Below, one piece after another: positions 34,005 to 43,141 of a stretch of DNA of 64,000 bases. Position numbers and translations under genes: made by a program. Under the pieces are notes generated by a model, which was not told the origin of the DNA, searched no databases, and worked only from the letters and a program-made list of their open reading frames with translations. Numbering within the stretch: the stretch's first letter is position 1; every line of letters begins with the position of its first letter. The DNA comes from Bacteroidota bacterium (GTDB lineage Bacteria; Bacteroidota; Bacteroidia; Bacteroidales; Lentimicrobiaceae). The stretch spans positions 1-64,000 of the forward strand of contig WSXX01000006.1 in the NCBI GenBank assembly GCA_009773515.1, in the 5' to 3' direction.

Positions 34005-34805
34005 CTATTGTGTTTGAAAATATTTATTTGCTTCCGGAATAAAGTCTCTTATTGCTTTGATCCGGTTCTGGTTAGATGGATGAGTGCTCAGAAACTCAGG
34101 AGGAGATTGTGCCGGAATTGCAGCCATATCCTGCCAGAATGAAAGCGCCCGGGCAGGATCGTAGCCAGCTTTTGCCATAAATATCATTCCAAGCTTATCT
34201 GCTTCATATTCATGTGTTCTGGAATATGCAAGAGATCCCAGCTGAGAACCAACACCATAGACCATATTGAAAATATCACGGGTCATTGCCGGTTCTTGTT
34301 TCATTGCAACATCAAGAGAAACACCACCCATAAGTATTGCAAGTTGCTGACTCATACGCTCACCGCCGTGATTGGCAACTGCATGTGCTATTTCGTGTCC
34401 CATTACTACAGCAATGCCTGACTCATCCTTAACGTAAGGTAAAATTCCGGTATAGAAAACTACTTTCCCTCCTGGCATACACCATGCATTAACTGATTTG
34501 TCTTCCACAAGATTAAATTCCCATGAGAATTTTCCAAGTTTATCAGAAAGGTTGTTTTCCTTCAGATACTGTTCAACAGCCTGCGAAATCCGCTCTCCAG
34601 ATCGTTTTACAATTCTTACTTGCTCATTGGTTTCAGGTAAAGGAGGATTGGCAGACAAAAACTCCTGATAACTGGTAAGGCTCATTTGAGTCAGCATACC
34701 AGCCGGTATAAAATTCAATTGTTTTCTTCCTGTCAAAGGAACTTTTGAACAAGACACAAAGAGTAAAAGAACGACAAAGATGAAAATGGAGGTATTCGTT
34801 TTCAT
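34005..34805 (-). CDS. M48-family zinc metallopeptidase, lipoprotein
   Basis: A 266-residue M48 peptidase with a lipoprotein leader (FVSC lipobox, about residues 17-20). The zinc site is HEIAHAVANHGGERMS, and the third ligand Glu is in YSRTHEYEADKLG. The layout is that of Oma1/LoiP-type outer-membrane-associated quality-control proteases. I chose the ATG at 34805 because the upstream one (34823) would add six residues before the signal and overlap clpS. With this start, the gap to clpS is 10 bases, so they are probably co-transcribed. Confidence 0.92.
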   Translation of the reverse strand: MKTNTSIFIFVVLLLFVSCSKVPLTGRKQLNFIPAGMLTQMSLTSYQEFLSANPPLPETNEQVRIVKRSGERISQAVEQYLKENNLSDKLGKFSWEFNLVEDKSVNAWCMPGGKVVFYTGILPYVKDESGIAVVMGHEIAHAVANHGGERMSQQLAILMGGVSLDVAMKQEPAMTRDIFNMVYGVGSQLGSLAYSRTHEYEADKLGMIFMAKAGYDPARALSFWQDMAAIPAQSPPEFLSTHPSNQNRIKAIRDFIPEANKYFQTQ

Positions 34806-34815
34806 TGCGTCATCC

Positions 34816-35088
34816 CTATTCAATAGAGGCTGTTAATCCTCTGTTAATCATTTCATTATATTCTGGTTTAAGTTCATTAACCGGACCAGCTTTTACACCG
34901 CATTTGCCTTTGTAATGTACAATTAATGTGATTTGTTCAGCCTGAACCGGTTCTATACTGCATACATCAATCAGCGTTTCAATAACGAAATCAAATGTAT
35001 TTATGTCATCATTATACAAAACCAATTCAGCTTCATTTGACTGAAGGCTTTTGTCCTGTTTAAAGATTTCAGATTTTTCGCGTACCAT
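34816..35088 (-). CDS. clpS: ATP-dependent Clp protease adaptor ClpS
   Basis: A 90-residue ClpS, the N-degron adaptor that delivers substrates to ClpA/ClpC. The core LVLYNDDINTFDFVIETLIDVC contains the Asp and Asn of the N-end pocket, followed by AEQITLIVHYKGKCGVKAG, the second conserved block. Its unfoldase partner is encoded at 18989. It is followed by the M48 lipoprotein gene in the same direction. Confidence 0.94.
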   Translation of the reverse strand: MVREKSEIFKQDKSLQSNEAELVLYNDDINTFDFVIETLIDVCSIEPVQAEQITLIVHYKGKCGVKAGPVNELKPEYNEMINRGLTASIE

Positions 35089-35444
35089 ACTTTAGATATG
35101 TTAATGGCCTTTCGTGTTTGGTGTGATAAAAATACTAAAAAACATGTTACAAGTCAAAAATCCGGATTTTTTTTAAGTTAATAGTTCTAAATATCTGTTT
35201 TTTAGACAATAATATGAATAAATCTGCTGATAAAAACCAATAGCCAGAGTTGTAAATCCGCAGATTACATCAATATTATTAACATATTAGTAATATTCTG
35301 AATCAGAATAATATACTCCGGATTACAAAAAAAACTGTTATTATTGCAATTGGAGATGGTTTGCTGAACCAATAATCCCGATATTTGTTAAAAATCTGAG
35401 CATAAAATTATGCTTATCTCTGTTTACTTATTCACTTTTTTGCC
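35089..35444. promoter_or_regulatory. AT-rich divergent control region with palindromes
   Basis: A 356-base gap between clpS and the fused E1 gene with no gene visible. Candidate operators are TATTCTG-AAT-CAGAATA (35294-35310) and AGCATAA-AA-TTATGCT (35399-35414). The first lies inside a larger imperfect inverted repeat with ATCCG arms near 35255 and CGGAT near 35318. No full consensus promoter was assigned. Confidence 0.4.
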
Positions 35445-37871
35445 ATGAAATCTGCAACTTCCAAAACCTTAACCGGTCAAATAAGTATTGATATTGAAGA
35501 AGTCCTGAACGATTACCGGATTGCTTTTGAAAGCAGGCAGGCCAGCCTGATGGGAAGGCGTGAAGTACTTACCGGAAAAGGAAAATTCGGAATATTCGGA
35601 GACGGTAAAGAAGTTCCGCAACTTGCAATGGCAAAGGCATTCAAAGAAGGTGACTGGCGATCAGGATATTACCGAGACCAAACTTTTATGATGGCTGCCG
35701 GAATGATGTCGCTGGAAGAATTTTTTGCTCAGATCTACGGTGATACTGACCCCGTTTTTAATCCGGGAACTGTTGGCCGCGTAATGAACAATCATTTTGC
35801 AACCCGAAGCCTCGACAAAAACGGAAAATGGAAAGATCTTTCAAAACAGAAGAACAGTTCAGCCGACATCTCCCCTACTGCCGGACAGATGCCAAGGCTG
35901 CTTGGACTGGCTTTGGCTTCTAAACTTTTCAGAGAAAATCAGGAGAATTCCATAGCTGAAGGTTTTTCAGTTAATGGCAATGAAGTTGCGTTTGGAACAA
36001 TCGGAGATGCGTCAACTTCAGAAGGCCATTTTTTTGAGACAATTAACGCTGCCGGTGTTCTGCAGGTTCCAATGGCAATTTCAGTCTGGGATGATGGCTG
36101 GGGAATTTCTGTCCCAAACAAATATCAGACGACCAAACAAAGTATTTCAGAGGTTTTAAAGGGCTTTGAAGCCGATGAGAACAATCCCGGCTATCGCATA
36201 TTTAAAGCCAAAGGCTGGGATTATCCTGCGCTTGTAGATATATATAACAAAGGAATTGAAATATGCCGCAAAGAACAGGTACCGGTTTTATTCCACATTA
36301 CTGAGCTAACACAACCTCAGGGGCATTCTACAAGCGGATCGCACGAACGTTATAAATCGAAAGAGCGGCTTGAATGGGAAAAAGAATTCGATTGCATTTC
36401 TCAAATGAGAAAATGGATTCTGAACGAGGGAATTGCTAAGGAATCTGAGCTGGAAAGTATTGAATCGAAAGCCATTGACCGTGTTAAACAAGCGCGAAAA
36501 AAAGCATGGGATAACTACCTCACCCCTATTAAATCAATGAGGGATAATTTTTTAAAAATAACTGATATATCTACCTGCAATTGCGCGAAAACAAAAAAGA
36601 TAGAATCTATAAAAGAAGATCTTAAACTTATTGCAGACCCCATCAGAAAAGATACGATTTCAGCAGCCCGGAAAATACTCAGGCTGATTTGTGATTCGTG
36701 CAGCAATCCGCATAATTCGCTGAAAATCAATGTAACCAAATGGCTTGAAGCAGAATCGGCAGACAATGCAGATCGTTACAATTCTTACCTCTACAGTCAG
36801 TCTGATTTGAAAGTGAGTAGTATTAAAGCTATTGAGCCGGTGTTCGATGAAAAATCAACTATGGTTCCCGGGCGGGAAATACTCCGTGACAATTTTGATT
36901 CTTTGATGGATAAATATCCTCAACTGGTTGTATTTGGTGAAGATGTGGGAAAAATTGGTGGTGTAAACCAGACATGGGAAGGGCTTCAGGAGAAGTTTGG
37001 CGAAAAACGGATATTCGATACAGGAATCAGGGAAGCAACAATTATCGGACAAGGAATCGGGCTTGCTATGCGAGGTTTCCGGCCAATTGCTGAAATTCAG
37101 TATTTCGATTATCTGCTTTATGGTCTTCAGGTTATCAGTGACGATCTGGCAACGCTTCAATATCGCACCAAAGGTGGTCAGAAAGCGCCAATGATTATCA
37201 GCACCCGCGGCCACAGGCTTGAAGGAATCTGGCATTCAGGCTCACCTTTAAGCATGGTGATTAATTCGGTAAGAGGCGTATATGTGCTGGTTCCTCGAAA
37301 CATGACACAAGCTTCAGGTTTCTACAACACCATGCTTGCTTCTGATGAACCAGCCATTATAATTGAACCGCTCAATGGGTATCGTCTTCGCGAAAAACGG
37401 CCATCCAATATCGGTGAATTTCAGATTTTACCAGGTTATCCGGAAGTACTTCAATCAGGAACGGATGTAACTATTGTTACTTACGGATCATGCGTGAGGA
37501 TTGCCGAGGATGCAGCAGATCAATTAAAAGCATTTGATATTTCATGCGAATTAATTGATGTTCAATCTCTTATACCATTTGACCTGGATCATAAAATAGT
37601 AAAATCACTGAGAAAGACGAATAAGATTGTCTTTTTCGATGAAGATGTTCCGGGAGGTGCTACAGCATACATGATGCAGAAAGTTCTGGAAGAACAAATG
37701 GGCTATTTATACCTTGACGCTCCTCCGCGCACCGTTACAGGAAAAGCTCATCGTGCAGCATACAGCACTGACGGCGATTATTTTTCAAATCCCAACGCAG
37801 AGGATGTATTTGATGCTGTGTATAATATTATGCACGATTATTCACCGGCAAAATATCCGAAGATTTTTTGA
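35445..37871 (+). CDS. 2-oxoacid dehydrogenase E1, alpha and beta subunits fused
   Basis: An 808-residue thiamine-diphosphate enzyme joining E1-alpha (about 1-400) and E1-beta (about 470-808). The alpha part has the TPP motif in GDASTSEGHFFETINAAG and the DDGWGISVPN stretch. The beta part has FGEDVGKIGGVNQTWEGL, AEIQYFDYL, HSGSPLS and IDVQSLIPFD. It should decarboxylate pyruvate or a branched-chain 2-oxoacid and acylate a lipoyl E2. No E2 or E3 gene is near. The subunit fusion is known in Bacteroidota, and its substrate is undetermined. Confidence 0.92.
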   Translation: MKSATSKTLTGQISIDIEEVLNDYRIAFESRQASLMGRREVLTGKGKFGIFGDGKEVPQLAMAKAFKEGDWRSGYYRDQTFMMAAGMMSLEEFFAQIYGDTDPVFNPGTVGRVMNNHFATRSLDKNGKWKDLSKQKNSSADISPTAGQMPRLLGLALASKLFRENQENSIAEGFSVNGNEVAFGTIGDASTSEGHFFETINAAGVLQVPMAISVWDDGWGISVPNKYQTTKQSISEVLKGFEADENNPGYRIFKAKGWDYPALVDIYNKGIEICRKEQVPVLFHITELTQPQGHSTSGSHERYKSKERLEWEKEFDCISQMRKWILNEGIAKESELESIESKAIDRVKQARKKAWDNYLTPIKSMRDNFLKITDISTCNCAKTKKIESIKEDLKLIADPIRKDTISAARKILRLICDSCSNPHNSLKINVTKWLEAESADNADRYNSYLYSQSDLKVSSIKAIEPVFDEKSTMVPGREILRDNFDSLMDKYPQLVVFGEDVGKIGGVNQTWEGLQEKFGEKRIFDTGIREATIIGQGIGLAMRGFRPIAEIQYFDYLLYGLQVISDDLATLQYRTKGGQKAPMIISTRGHRLEGIWHSGSPLSMVINSVRGVYVLVPRNMTQASGFYNTMLASDEPAIIIEPLNGYRLREKRPSNIGEFQILPGYPEVLQSGTDVTIVTYGSCVRIAEDAADQLKAFDISCELIDVQSLIPFDLDHKIVKSLRKTNKIVFFDEDVPGGATAYMMQKVLEEQMGYLYLDAPPRTVTGKAHRAAYSTDGDYFSNPNAEDVFDAVYNIMHDYSPAKYPKIF

Positions 37872-37993
37872 TCTGGAAATACTAAAGATTGTACATCAAC
37901 AAAATTCTAGCTTTTAAAGGTTGAATTTTAAGAAGGTACCTTAAATATCGTTTTGTAAGTTTCGAATTTTGCAGATAATTGAATCAAATATCT

Positions 37994-38036
37994 TTCGACT
38001 CCGCTCAAGATGACTGTCAGTCTGAGCGGAGTCGAA
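37994..38036. repeat. REP-like inverted repeat, copy 2
   Basis: TTCGACTCCGCTCA (37994-38007) and TGAGCGGAGTCGAA (38023-38036) are perfect 14-bp inverted arms with a loop containing TGAC/GTCA. It has the same core as the repeat at 82-180 and sits between the E1 and ArsM-like genes, which converge. Confidence 0.85.
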
Positions 38037-38129
38037 GACATTATTCGTTAACTAAACGACATTGAATAACTAATCCTTATATTTAATGTCCTTCGAAATC
38101 AAGCCTCTGAAATAAATCACTGAAAGAAA

Positions 38130-38921
38130 TCAGTTTTTATGCTTGTCAGGATTATGGCAGCAGGTTTCAGCTGTGCAGGATTCAGGTTTTTCAACCACCA
38201 GAACAATGCTGAAGATGCCATCTTCAGAATCGATATCGTTATAACTCTCGATCGACTTTGCATCCAGATGCTTTTCGAGTATCTCATCGGGCAATTTCAC
38301 TTTTTTCACTTCAACAATACCACCTTTTTCAAAACCTGTATTTCTGAAGTAATCCATGAAAATATCAGCTCTTTCTACTCCTGCAATACAACCGGCAAAT
38401 TCAGCGGCATCTTTCCGTAATCCATCAGGAATATCATTCAGAATTACGAAATCAGAAACACAAACGTAGCCGCTGTGCTTAACTACCCTGTACATTTCAT
38501 CAGCAACCTTCTGTTTGTTTGATTGAAGGTTAAAAACGCAGGTTGAATAAATTATGTCAGCCCATTCATCTGCAACAGGAGCAGCTTGGATATCTCCATG
38601 TCTGAATTCGACATTGGTAAGGTCGAGTGAATCCAATATTCCACGGGCAGTATTGATATTCTTTTCAGAAAAGTCAATGCCAATAACTTTACCGGATGGG
38701 CCAATGGCCATGGCAGCGGAAAAACTGTCATTTCCAAGACCTGAGCCAAATTCTACAACTCTGTCGCCTTCCTTCAATAACTGGAATCTATCAGGTAGGT
38801 TATGTTCGGTTTCATGTTGGGTGCGACTGGCCGAATGACTGCCACACCCACCTGATCCGCAAGCGCAAGCACTTTCATTACTATTTTCGTTGTTTTCGAT
38901 TTGAACTGTATTTACCTGCAT
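38130..38921 (-). CDS. ArsM-like SAM-dependent methyltransferase
   Basis: A 263-residue class I methyltransferase that most resembles arsenite methyltransferases. SAM motif I is VVEFGSGLGNDS (about 56-67), with acidic IGIDFSE. Cys128 (STCVFNL) and Cys178 (AGCIAG) match the two arsenic-binding cysteines of ArsM. The N-terminus is Cys/His rich (Cys19, 21, 26) and the C-terminus ends with Cys249, 254, 255 and a His-rich tail. No arsR, arsB or arsC is adjacent, and no transfer signs are seen apart from the nearby repeat. Arsenic is the best guess, but other soft metals or metabolites are possible. Confidence 0.8.
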   Translation of the reverse strand: MQVNTVQIENNENSNESACACGSGGCGSHSASRTQHETEHNLPDRFQLLKEGDRVVEFGSGLGNDSFSAAMAIGPSGKVIGIDFSEKNINTARGILDSLDLTNVEFRHGDIQAAPVADEWADIIYSTCVFNLQSNKQKVADEMYRVVKHSGYVCVSDFVILNDIPDGLRKDAAEFAGCIAGVERADIFMDYFRNTGFEKGGIVEVKKVKLPDEILEKHLDAKSIESYNDIDSEDGIFSIVLVVEKPESCTAETCCHNPDKHKN

Positions 38922-39052
38922 GGTGAGTTTTATTTGAGTTTGTGAAATATTAAATCGATGGGATCAATTTCCCGGTTACTCTTCAACAAGCTTTTAAGGA
39001 ATAAAGTTCTGAGAATTTTAAAATTTTATTAAAGTTGGAAAAAAGAGGTATT

Positions 39053-39083
39053 AAAAAAGCCGCTGCTTTTGGCAACGGCTTTT
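39053..39083 (-). terminator. intrinsic terminator after the acyl-CoA dehydrogenase
   Basis: AAAGCCGCTGC (39056-39066) pairs with GCAACGGCTTT (39072-39082), with one mismatch, followed on the minus strand by six T. Confidence 0.88.
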
Positions 39084-39113
39084 GCAAGCAGTGATTAAGG
39101 TTTATCCCGATAA

Positions 39114-40820
39114 TTACACCTGTTTATAGGCGCCAAGGTCTTTGGGGTGACTTTGGTTGATAAAGCCAACTTTGGCTATATTTTCGGCACGGGCCATACG
39201 GATAAAGATATCGGCAGATTTTGTGTAAACATCGCTGCGGTTTGCATCGTGTAACAAAAGATAGCCCATTATCGTATTTCCGGCCATTTCGACCAGACGG
39301 CGCGCATGAAAATCGAGGTATTCATTGTCTTCAAATTCATTAACCTTCTCAACCGTTTTACCAAATTGGTCGGTCATTTTTTCAAGAACTGATTTCATGT
39401 ATTGAAGCTCAGGTTTAACTTCAACGGCTCCATATGCCTGCAGTGCTTTAAGATATGCTCCGTTGCCCACACCGCGTATTGCAGCTACAACCTGAAGTTG
39501 TGAGGTACCTTCATAAATGGTGGTAATGCGTGCATCGCGATAAATGCGTTCAACCGGAAAATCTTTCATGTAACCTGTTCCACCATGAATCTGCAGCGCA
39601 TCATATGCAATCTGGTTGCAATATTCACTGGAAAAGAGTTTAAGCAGCGGAGTAAAAACATCGGCTAGTTTCAAATAATACTTATACTCTTCGCGTTCAG
39701 CCTGTTCTAATTTCCTGTCGTGACCAGCAAAAGTATAAGCCTTGTAAATATCTACGAAACGCGCTGTTTCATAGAGTAAAGTCCTGATGGCATCAGTTTT
39801 CACCTTCATGTTGGTGATCATTTCATAAACGGCCGGGTAACGGATAATGGCTTTCCCGAACTGCTCACGTTCCTGAGCATATTTGAGCGCTTCGCGCCAT
39901 GCAGCTTCAGCAATACCAACAGATTGTGCTCCTACTCCCAAACGGGCTGAGTTCATCAGTGACATTACATATTTGATAAGACCAAGCTTGGTATCTCCGA
40001 TAAGCTTTGCGGGAGCATTTTTAAATACCAGCTCACAGGTTGGAGAACCTTTAATACCAAGTTTATTCTCGATACGTCTGATTTTTACTGCTCTGTGCGT
40101 ACGATCGTAAACAAACAATGAAAGCCCGCGTGCATCGGTGGTATTTGCTTCTGAGCGGGCAAGAACCAGCGAAATATCAGCATCACCATTGGTAATAAAG
40201 CGCTTGACACCATCAAGATACCAAATTCCGGTTTGCTGATCGAGGGTAGCTTTTAGTTGAACAGCCTGAAGATCAGAACCTGCATCAGGTTCAGTAAGAT
40301 CCATAGCTGCAGTAGCACCCTTGTTAAAACGTGGGAGATACTCATTCTTAATTTCTTCTGATCCGAACTCATGAATGGTTTCAGCGCAATCCTGCAATCC
40401 CCATATATTAGCGAACCCGGCATCGGCACGTGAAACAATTTCAGCTGACATTACGTAAGGTACAATCGGGAAATTCAATCCGCCATACTCACGTGGAAGT
40501 GACATTCCTATCATTCCTGCCTTTACCAGTGCATCATGGTTTTCCTGGGTACCTTTTGCATAAATTACCTCATTGTCAATCAACTGAGGTCCATCATGAT
40601 CAACACCTTCGGCATTAGGGCCAATAATGTCACCTGAAATCTCTCCAATAATTTCAAGTACCTTATCGTAGCTATCGAGCGCATCTTCGAGGTCTAACGG
40701 AGCATAATCGTGATGCTCCATTTCGGTATAATTCTTCTCTTTAAGTTTCACAATCTTCTCCATTAAAGGATGGGTAAGATGAAACTTAAGGTTTTCGTTA
40801 TCGTTATAAAAGTTGGCCAT
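39114..40820 (-). CDS. acyl-CoA dehydrogenase
   Basis: A 568-residue FAD enzyme, longer than the usual 380 residues, with a C-terminal extension (from about 455) as in Bacteroidota members. It shows AAMDLTEPDAGSDLQ (flavin/substrate loop), ITNGDADI, the REQFGKAI block, the IHGGTGYMKDFPVERIYRDAR signature and the likely catalytic Glu in TTIYEGTSQ. It oxidises an acyl-CoA and passes electrons to EtfAB, encoded directly upstream (48 bases). Substrate chain length cannot be told. Confidence 0.93.
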   Translation of the reverse strand: MANFYNDNENLKFHLTHPLMEKIVKLKEKNYTEMEHHDYAPLDLEDALDSYDKVLEIIGEISGDIIGPNAEGVDHDGPQLIDNEVIYAKGTQENHDALVKAGMIGMSLPREYGGLNFPIVPYVMSAEIVSRADAGFANIWGLQDCAETIHEFGSEEIKNEYLPRFNKGATAAMDLTEPDAGSDLQAVQLKATLDQQTGIWYLDGVKRFITNGDADISLVLARSEANTTDARGLSLFVYDRTHRAVKIRRIENKLGIKGSPTCELVFKNAPAKLIGDTKLGLIKYVMSLMNSARLGVGAQSVGIAEAAWREALKYAQEREQFGKAIIRYPAVYEMITNMKVKTDAIRTLLYETARFVDIYKAYTFAGHDRKLEQAEREEYKYYLKLADVFTPLLKLFSSEYCNQIAYDALQIHGGTGYMKDFPVERIYRDARITTIYEGTSQLQVVAAIRGVGNGAYLKALQAYGAVEVKPELQYMKSVLEKMTDQFGKTVEKVNEFEDNEYLDFHARRLVEMAGNTIMGYLLLHDANRSDVYTKSADIFIRMARAENIAKVGFINQSHPKDLGAYKQV

Positions 40821-40867
40821 TTTCTTGTGAATTGCTTGTGATTACTCCAAATTAACTGTCCGTCAAT

Positions 40868-41890
40868 TTACTTTGAATTTGCTTTGTAATACTTGATCAT
40901 TTTAGGAATCACATCTGTTATACTCCCGATAATGGTAAAATCGGCAATATGATTGATTGGTGCATTCAGATCGGTATTTATGGAAATGATCTGAGCCGAT
41001 TGATCCATTCCGGCGCGATGCTGCACTGCTCCTGAAATTCCGCAGGCAATATAAAGCTTAGGCCTTACAGTAACTCCTGTTTGCCCGATCTGACGTTCAT
41101 GTTCTGAAAATCCAGCATCCACAGCAGCCCTTGAAGCACCAACCTGCGCACCCAAAACATCTGCCAGATCATAAAGCAGCTTGAAATTCTCCCTTGAACC
41201 AACGCCATAACCGCCGGCGATGATTACCTGTGAGTTTTTAATGTTGACCTTACTGGCTTCCATGTGGCGCTCAATGATCTGAACAACAAAATGCTCATCT
41301 TTGAGAATGGCGGCAGTATTTACCTTCTTAACTTTCCCTTTATACTTTGCATCCAGGATCTCTTTTTTCATCACACCTTCACGAACAGTGGCCATTTGAG
41401 GTCTTGTCTCGGGATTGATGATGGTAGCAATGATGTTTCCACCAAATGCAGGCCTTATCTGATAAAGCAGGTTTTTGTATTCGGTTTGGGTTTTATTCTC
41501 GAAATGATCTCCGAATTCAAGGCTGGTGCAATCGGCAGTAAGTCCGCAACGCAAAGCTGAAGCAATTCGGGGTGCAAGATCACGGCCAATGGAGGTAGCT
41601 CCAAAAATCGCAATCTCAGGTTTTTCATGTTTGAAAATTTCCAGAACAATTGCAGAATGAGGAAGTGTGGTGTAAGGGAAAAGGTTCTTATCGTCGGCAA
41701 CATGCACAACATCAACCCCATAAGGGAAAATCTGTGCTTCTACATCTTTAAGATCGGTTCCGATTACTACAGCTTCAAGTTTTACATTGAGTTCCGAAGC
41801 AAGTTTCCGGCCTTTTGACAAAAGCTCAAGACTTACATCAGCGATAACTTTATCTTCGGTAATCTCGCAATAGACAAATATATTATTCAC
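40868..41890 (-). CDS. etfA: electron transfer flavoprotein subunit alpha
   Basis: A 340-residue EtfA/FixB. The C-terminal FAD domain is clear: GGYGVGSRENF, GASRAAVDAGFSEHERQIGQTGVTV, YIACGISGAVQHRAGM and ISINTDLNAPI. It pairs with EtfB, whose gene is 34 bases upstream, and passes electrons between the acyl-CoA dehydrogenase and other carriers. The order etfB-etfA-acyl-CoA dehydrogenase is one operon. Confidence 0.95.
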   Translation of the reverse strand: MNNIFVYCEITEDKVIADVSLELLSKGRKLASELNVKLEAVVIGTDLKDVEAQIFPYGVDVVHVADDKNLFPYTTLPHSAIVLEIFKHEKPEIAIFGATSIGRDLAPRIASALRCGLTADCTSLEFGDHFENKTQTEYKNLLYQIRPAFGGNIIATIINPETRPQMATVREGVMKKEILDAKYKGKVKKVNTAAILKDEHFVVQIIERHMEASKVNIKNSQVIIAGGYGVGSRENFKLLYDLADVLGAQVGASRAAVDAGFSEHERQIGQTGVTVRPKLYIACGISGAVQHRAGMDQSAQIISINTDLNAPINHIADFTIIGSITDVIPKMIKYYKANSK

Positions 41891-41924
41891 GGTTTCTTTC
41901 GGTTTTAGGTTGATATTTGCTTGA

Positions 41925-42797
41925 TTACCCGATTACATGGCTTTCAATGAGTTCTTTCATCAGGTTATTGATATCCTCATCTGAAGAAGTCATCACTTTC
42001 GAATCTTTATGCGCAAAAACGACATTTTCAATCTTTTTCACTTTGGTAGGAGATCCTGAAAGTCCAAGCATTTCAACATCGGCATGAAGATCATCCACAG
42101 TCCATTCATCAATCTGCAGATAAGGACGCTGATTATAAAGTTCAGTATAATCCTTGGTTTCGTTTTGCAGTTCGGTAACTGTGCGCGCATGCTTGTATTT
42201 CATCAGTAATTTTGCTACACGTTGTCTGCAATCAGGTGCTGAACTGTGAACCGTAATTGCCAAAGGCATTGGTGCTTTCACGGTTTCTATACCCAGCTCA
42301 AGCCTGCGTTTGATCACAATGTGAGTGTCAGTAACTTCAGGAATATCTTCGGCATAGGTAACCTGCGGAATATTAAGTTTTTCTGCTGTTTGAGGACCTA
42401 CCTGAGCAGTATCGCCATCAATGGCCTGTCTGCCTGAAATTACAAGATTGTAAGGTTCCAGTTTTTTAACAGCCAGCGAAATGGCATAAGATGTGGCAAG
42501 TGTATCAGAACCTGCAAATTTGCGATCGGTGATGAGATAGCCGCGGTCTGCGCCACGGTACATGGCTTCGCGAACTATTTCCGCAGCCCTGAACGGACCC
42601 ATGGTTAGCACTATCACTTCGCAATCTTTCCTTTGATCCTTAATTCTGAGGGCCAGTTCAAGGGCATTCAGGTCTTCGGGGTTGAAAATAGCCGGAAGGG
42701 CTGCCCGGTTTACTGTACCATCCGCTTTCATAGCATCTTTACCCACATTGCGGGTATCTGGTACTTGTTTTGCGAGCACAATGATTCTAAAGCTCAT
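41925..42797 (-). CDS. etfB: electron transfer flavoprotein subunit beta
   Basis: A 290-residue EtfB/FixA. It begins with a typical strand (IIVLAKQVPDT). The segment GRQAIDGDTAQVGPQ, where classical mitochondrial-type proteins have a different sequence, resembles the beta subunits of electron-bifurcating Etf groups (Fix, Bcd). EDLNALELALRIKDQ is also conserved. It is the first gene of the operon with etfA and acyl-CoA dehydrogenase, under the promoter at 42870-42900. Bifurcation is an inference from motif memory. Confidence 0.94.
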   Translation of the reverse strand: MSFRIIVLAKQVPDTRNVGKDAMKADGTVNRAALPAIFNPEDLNALELALRIKDQRKDCEVIVLTMGPFRAAEIVREAMYRGADRGYLITDRKFAGSDTLATSYAISLAVKKLEPYNLVISGRQAIDGDTAQVGPQTAEKLNIPQVTYAEDIPEVTDTHIVIKRRLELGIETVKAPMPLAITVHSSAPDCRQRVAKLLMKYKHARTVTELQNETKDYTELYNQRPYLQIDEWTVDDLHADVEMLGLSGSPTKVKKIENVVFAHKDSKVMTSSDEDINNLMKELIESHVIG

Positions 42798-42869
42798 AGA
42801 CTGTGTTTTCGTAAAATATGCAATTATTTAGTTAGGTAATTTCAAACATTTGAAATTTATCCCGGAATG

Positions 42870-42900
42870 CAAAAATATAACTTTGGAGACAATCGGCAAA
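42870..42900 (-). promoter_or_regulatory. promoter of the etfB-etfA-acyl-CoA dehydrogenase operon
   Basis: On the minus strand TTTG (42900-42897), exactly 19 bases, then TATTTTTG (42877-42870): a full match to the Bacteroidota consensus. Expected start is near 42865, giving a 68-base leader. The rest of the 344-base gap to 43142 shows no gene. Confidence 0.85.
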
Positions 42901-43111
42901 ACTAATATTCAATGTCGCAATATTTTTGGTTCTCAGGACAGATTGAAGTTTGATATAAACAAGGAGAACTTGCCTTGAATACCATGAATTTTCCCACTTT
43001 CAAAGGTCGGGATTGTTTTTGTTCTTTTACGAATAAAATTTACACCACTTTAATTAGCGGCTATATCAAATATCTGATTTACTGAAGTCGGGACTCTAAC
43101 TGAATTTCATG

Positions 43112-43119
43112 TAACTTTG
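43112..43119 (+). promoter_or_regulatory. -7 element of the TonB-like gene
   Basis: TAACTTTG fits TAnnTTTG 23 bases before the ATG at 43142. A -33 element is not evident. Confidence 0.45.
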
Positions 43120-43141
43120 TTCCTGACTCAAAAAGCCAACA

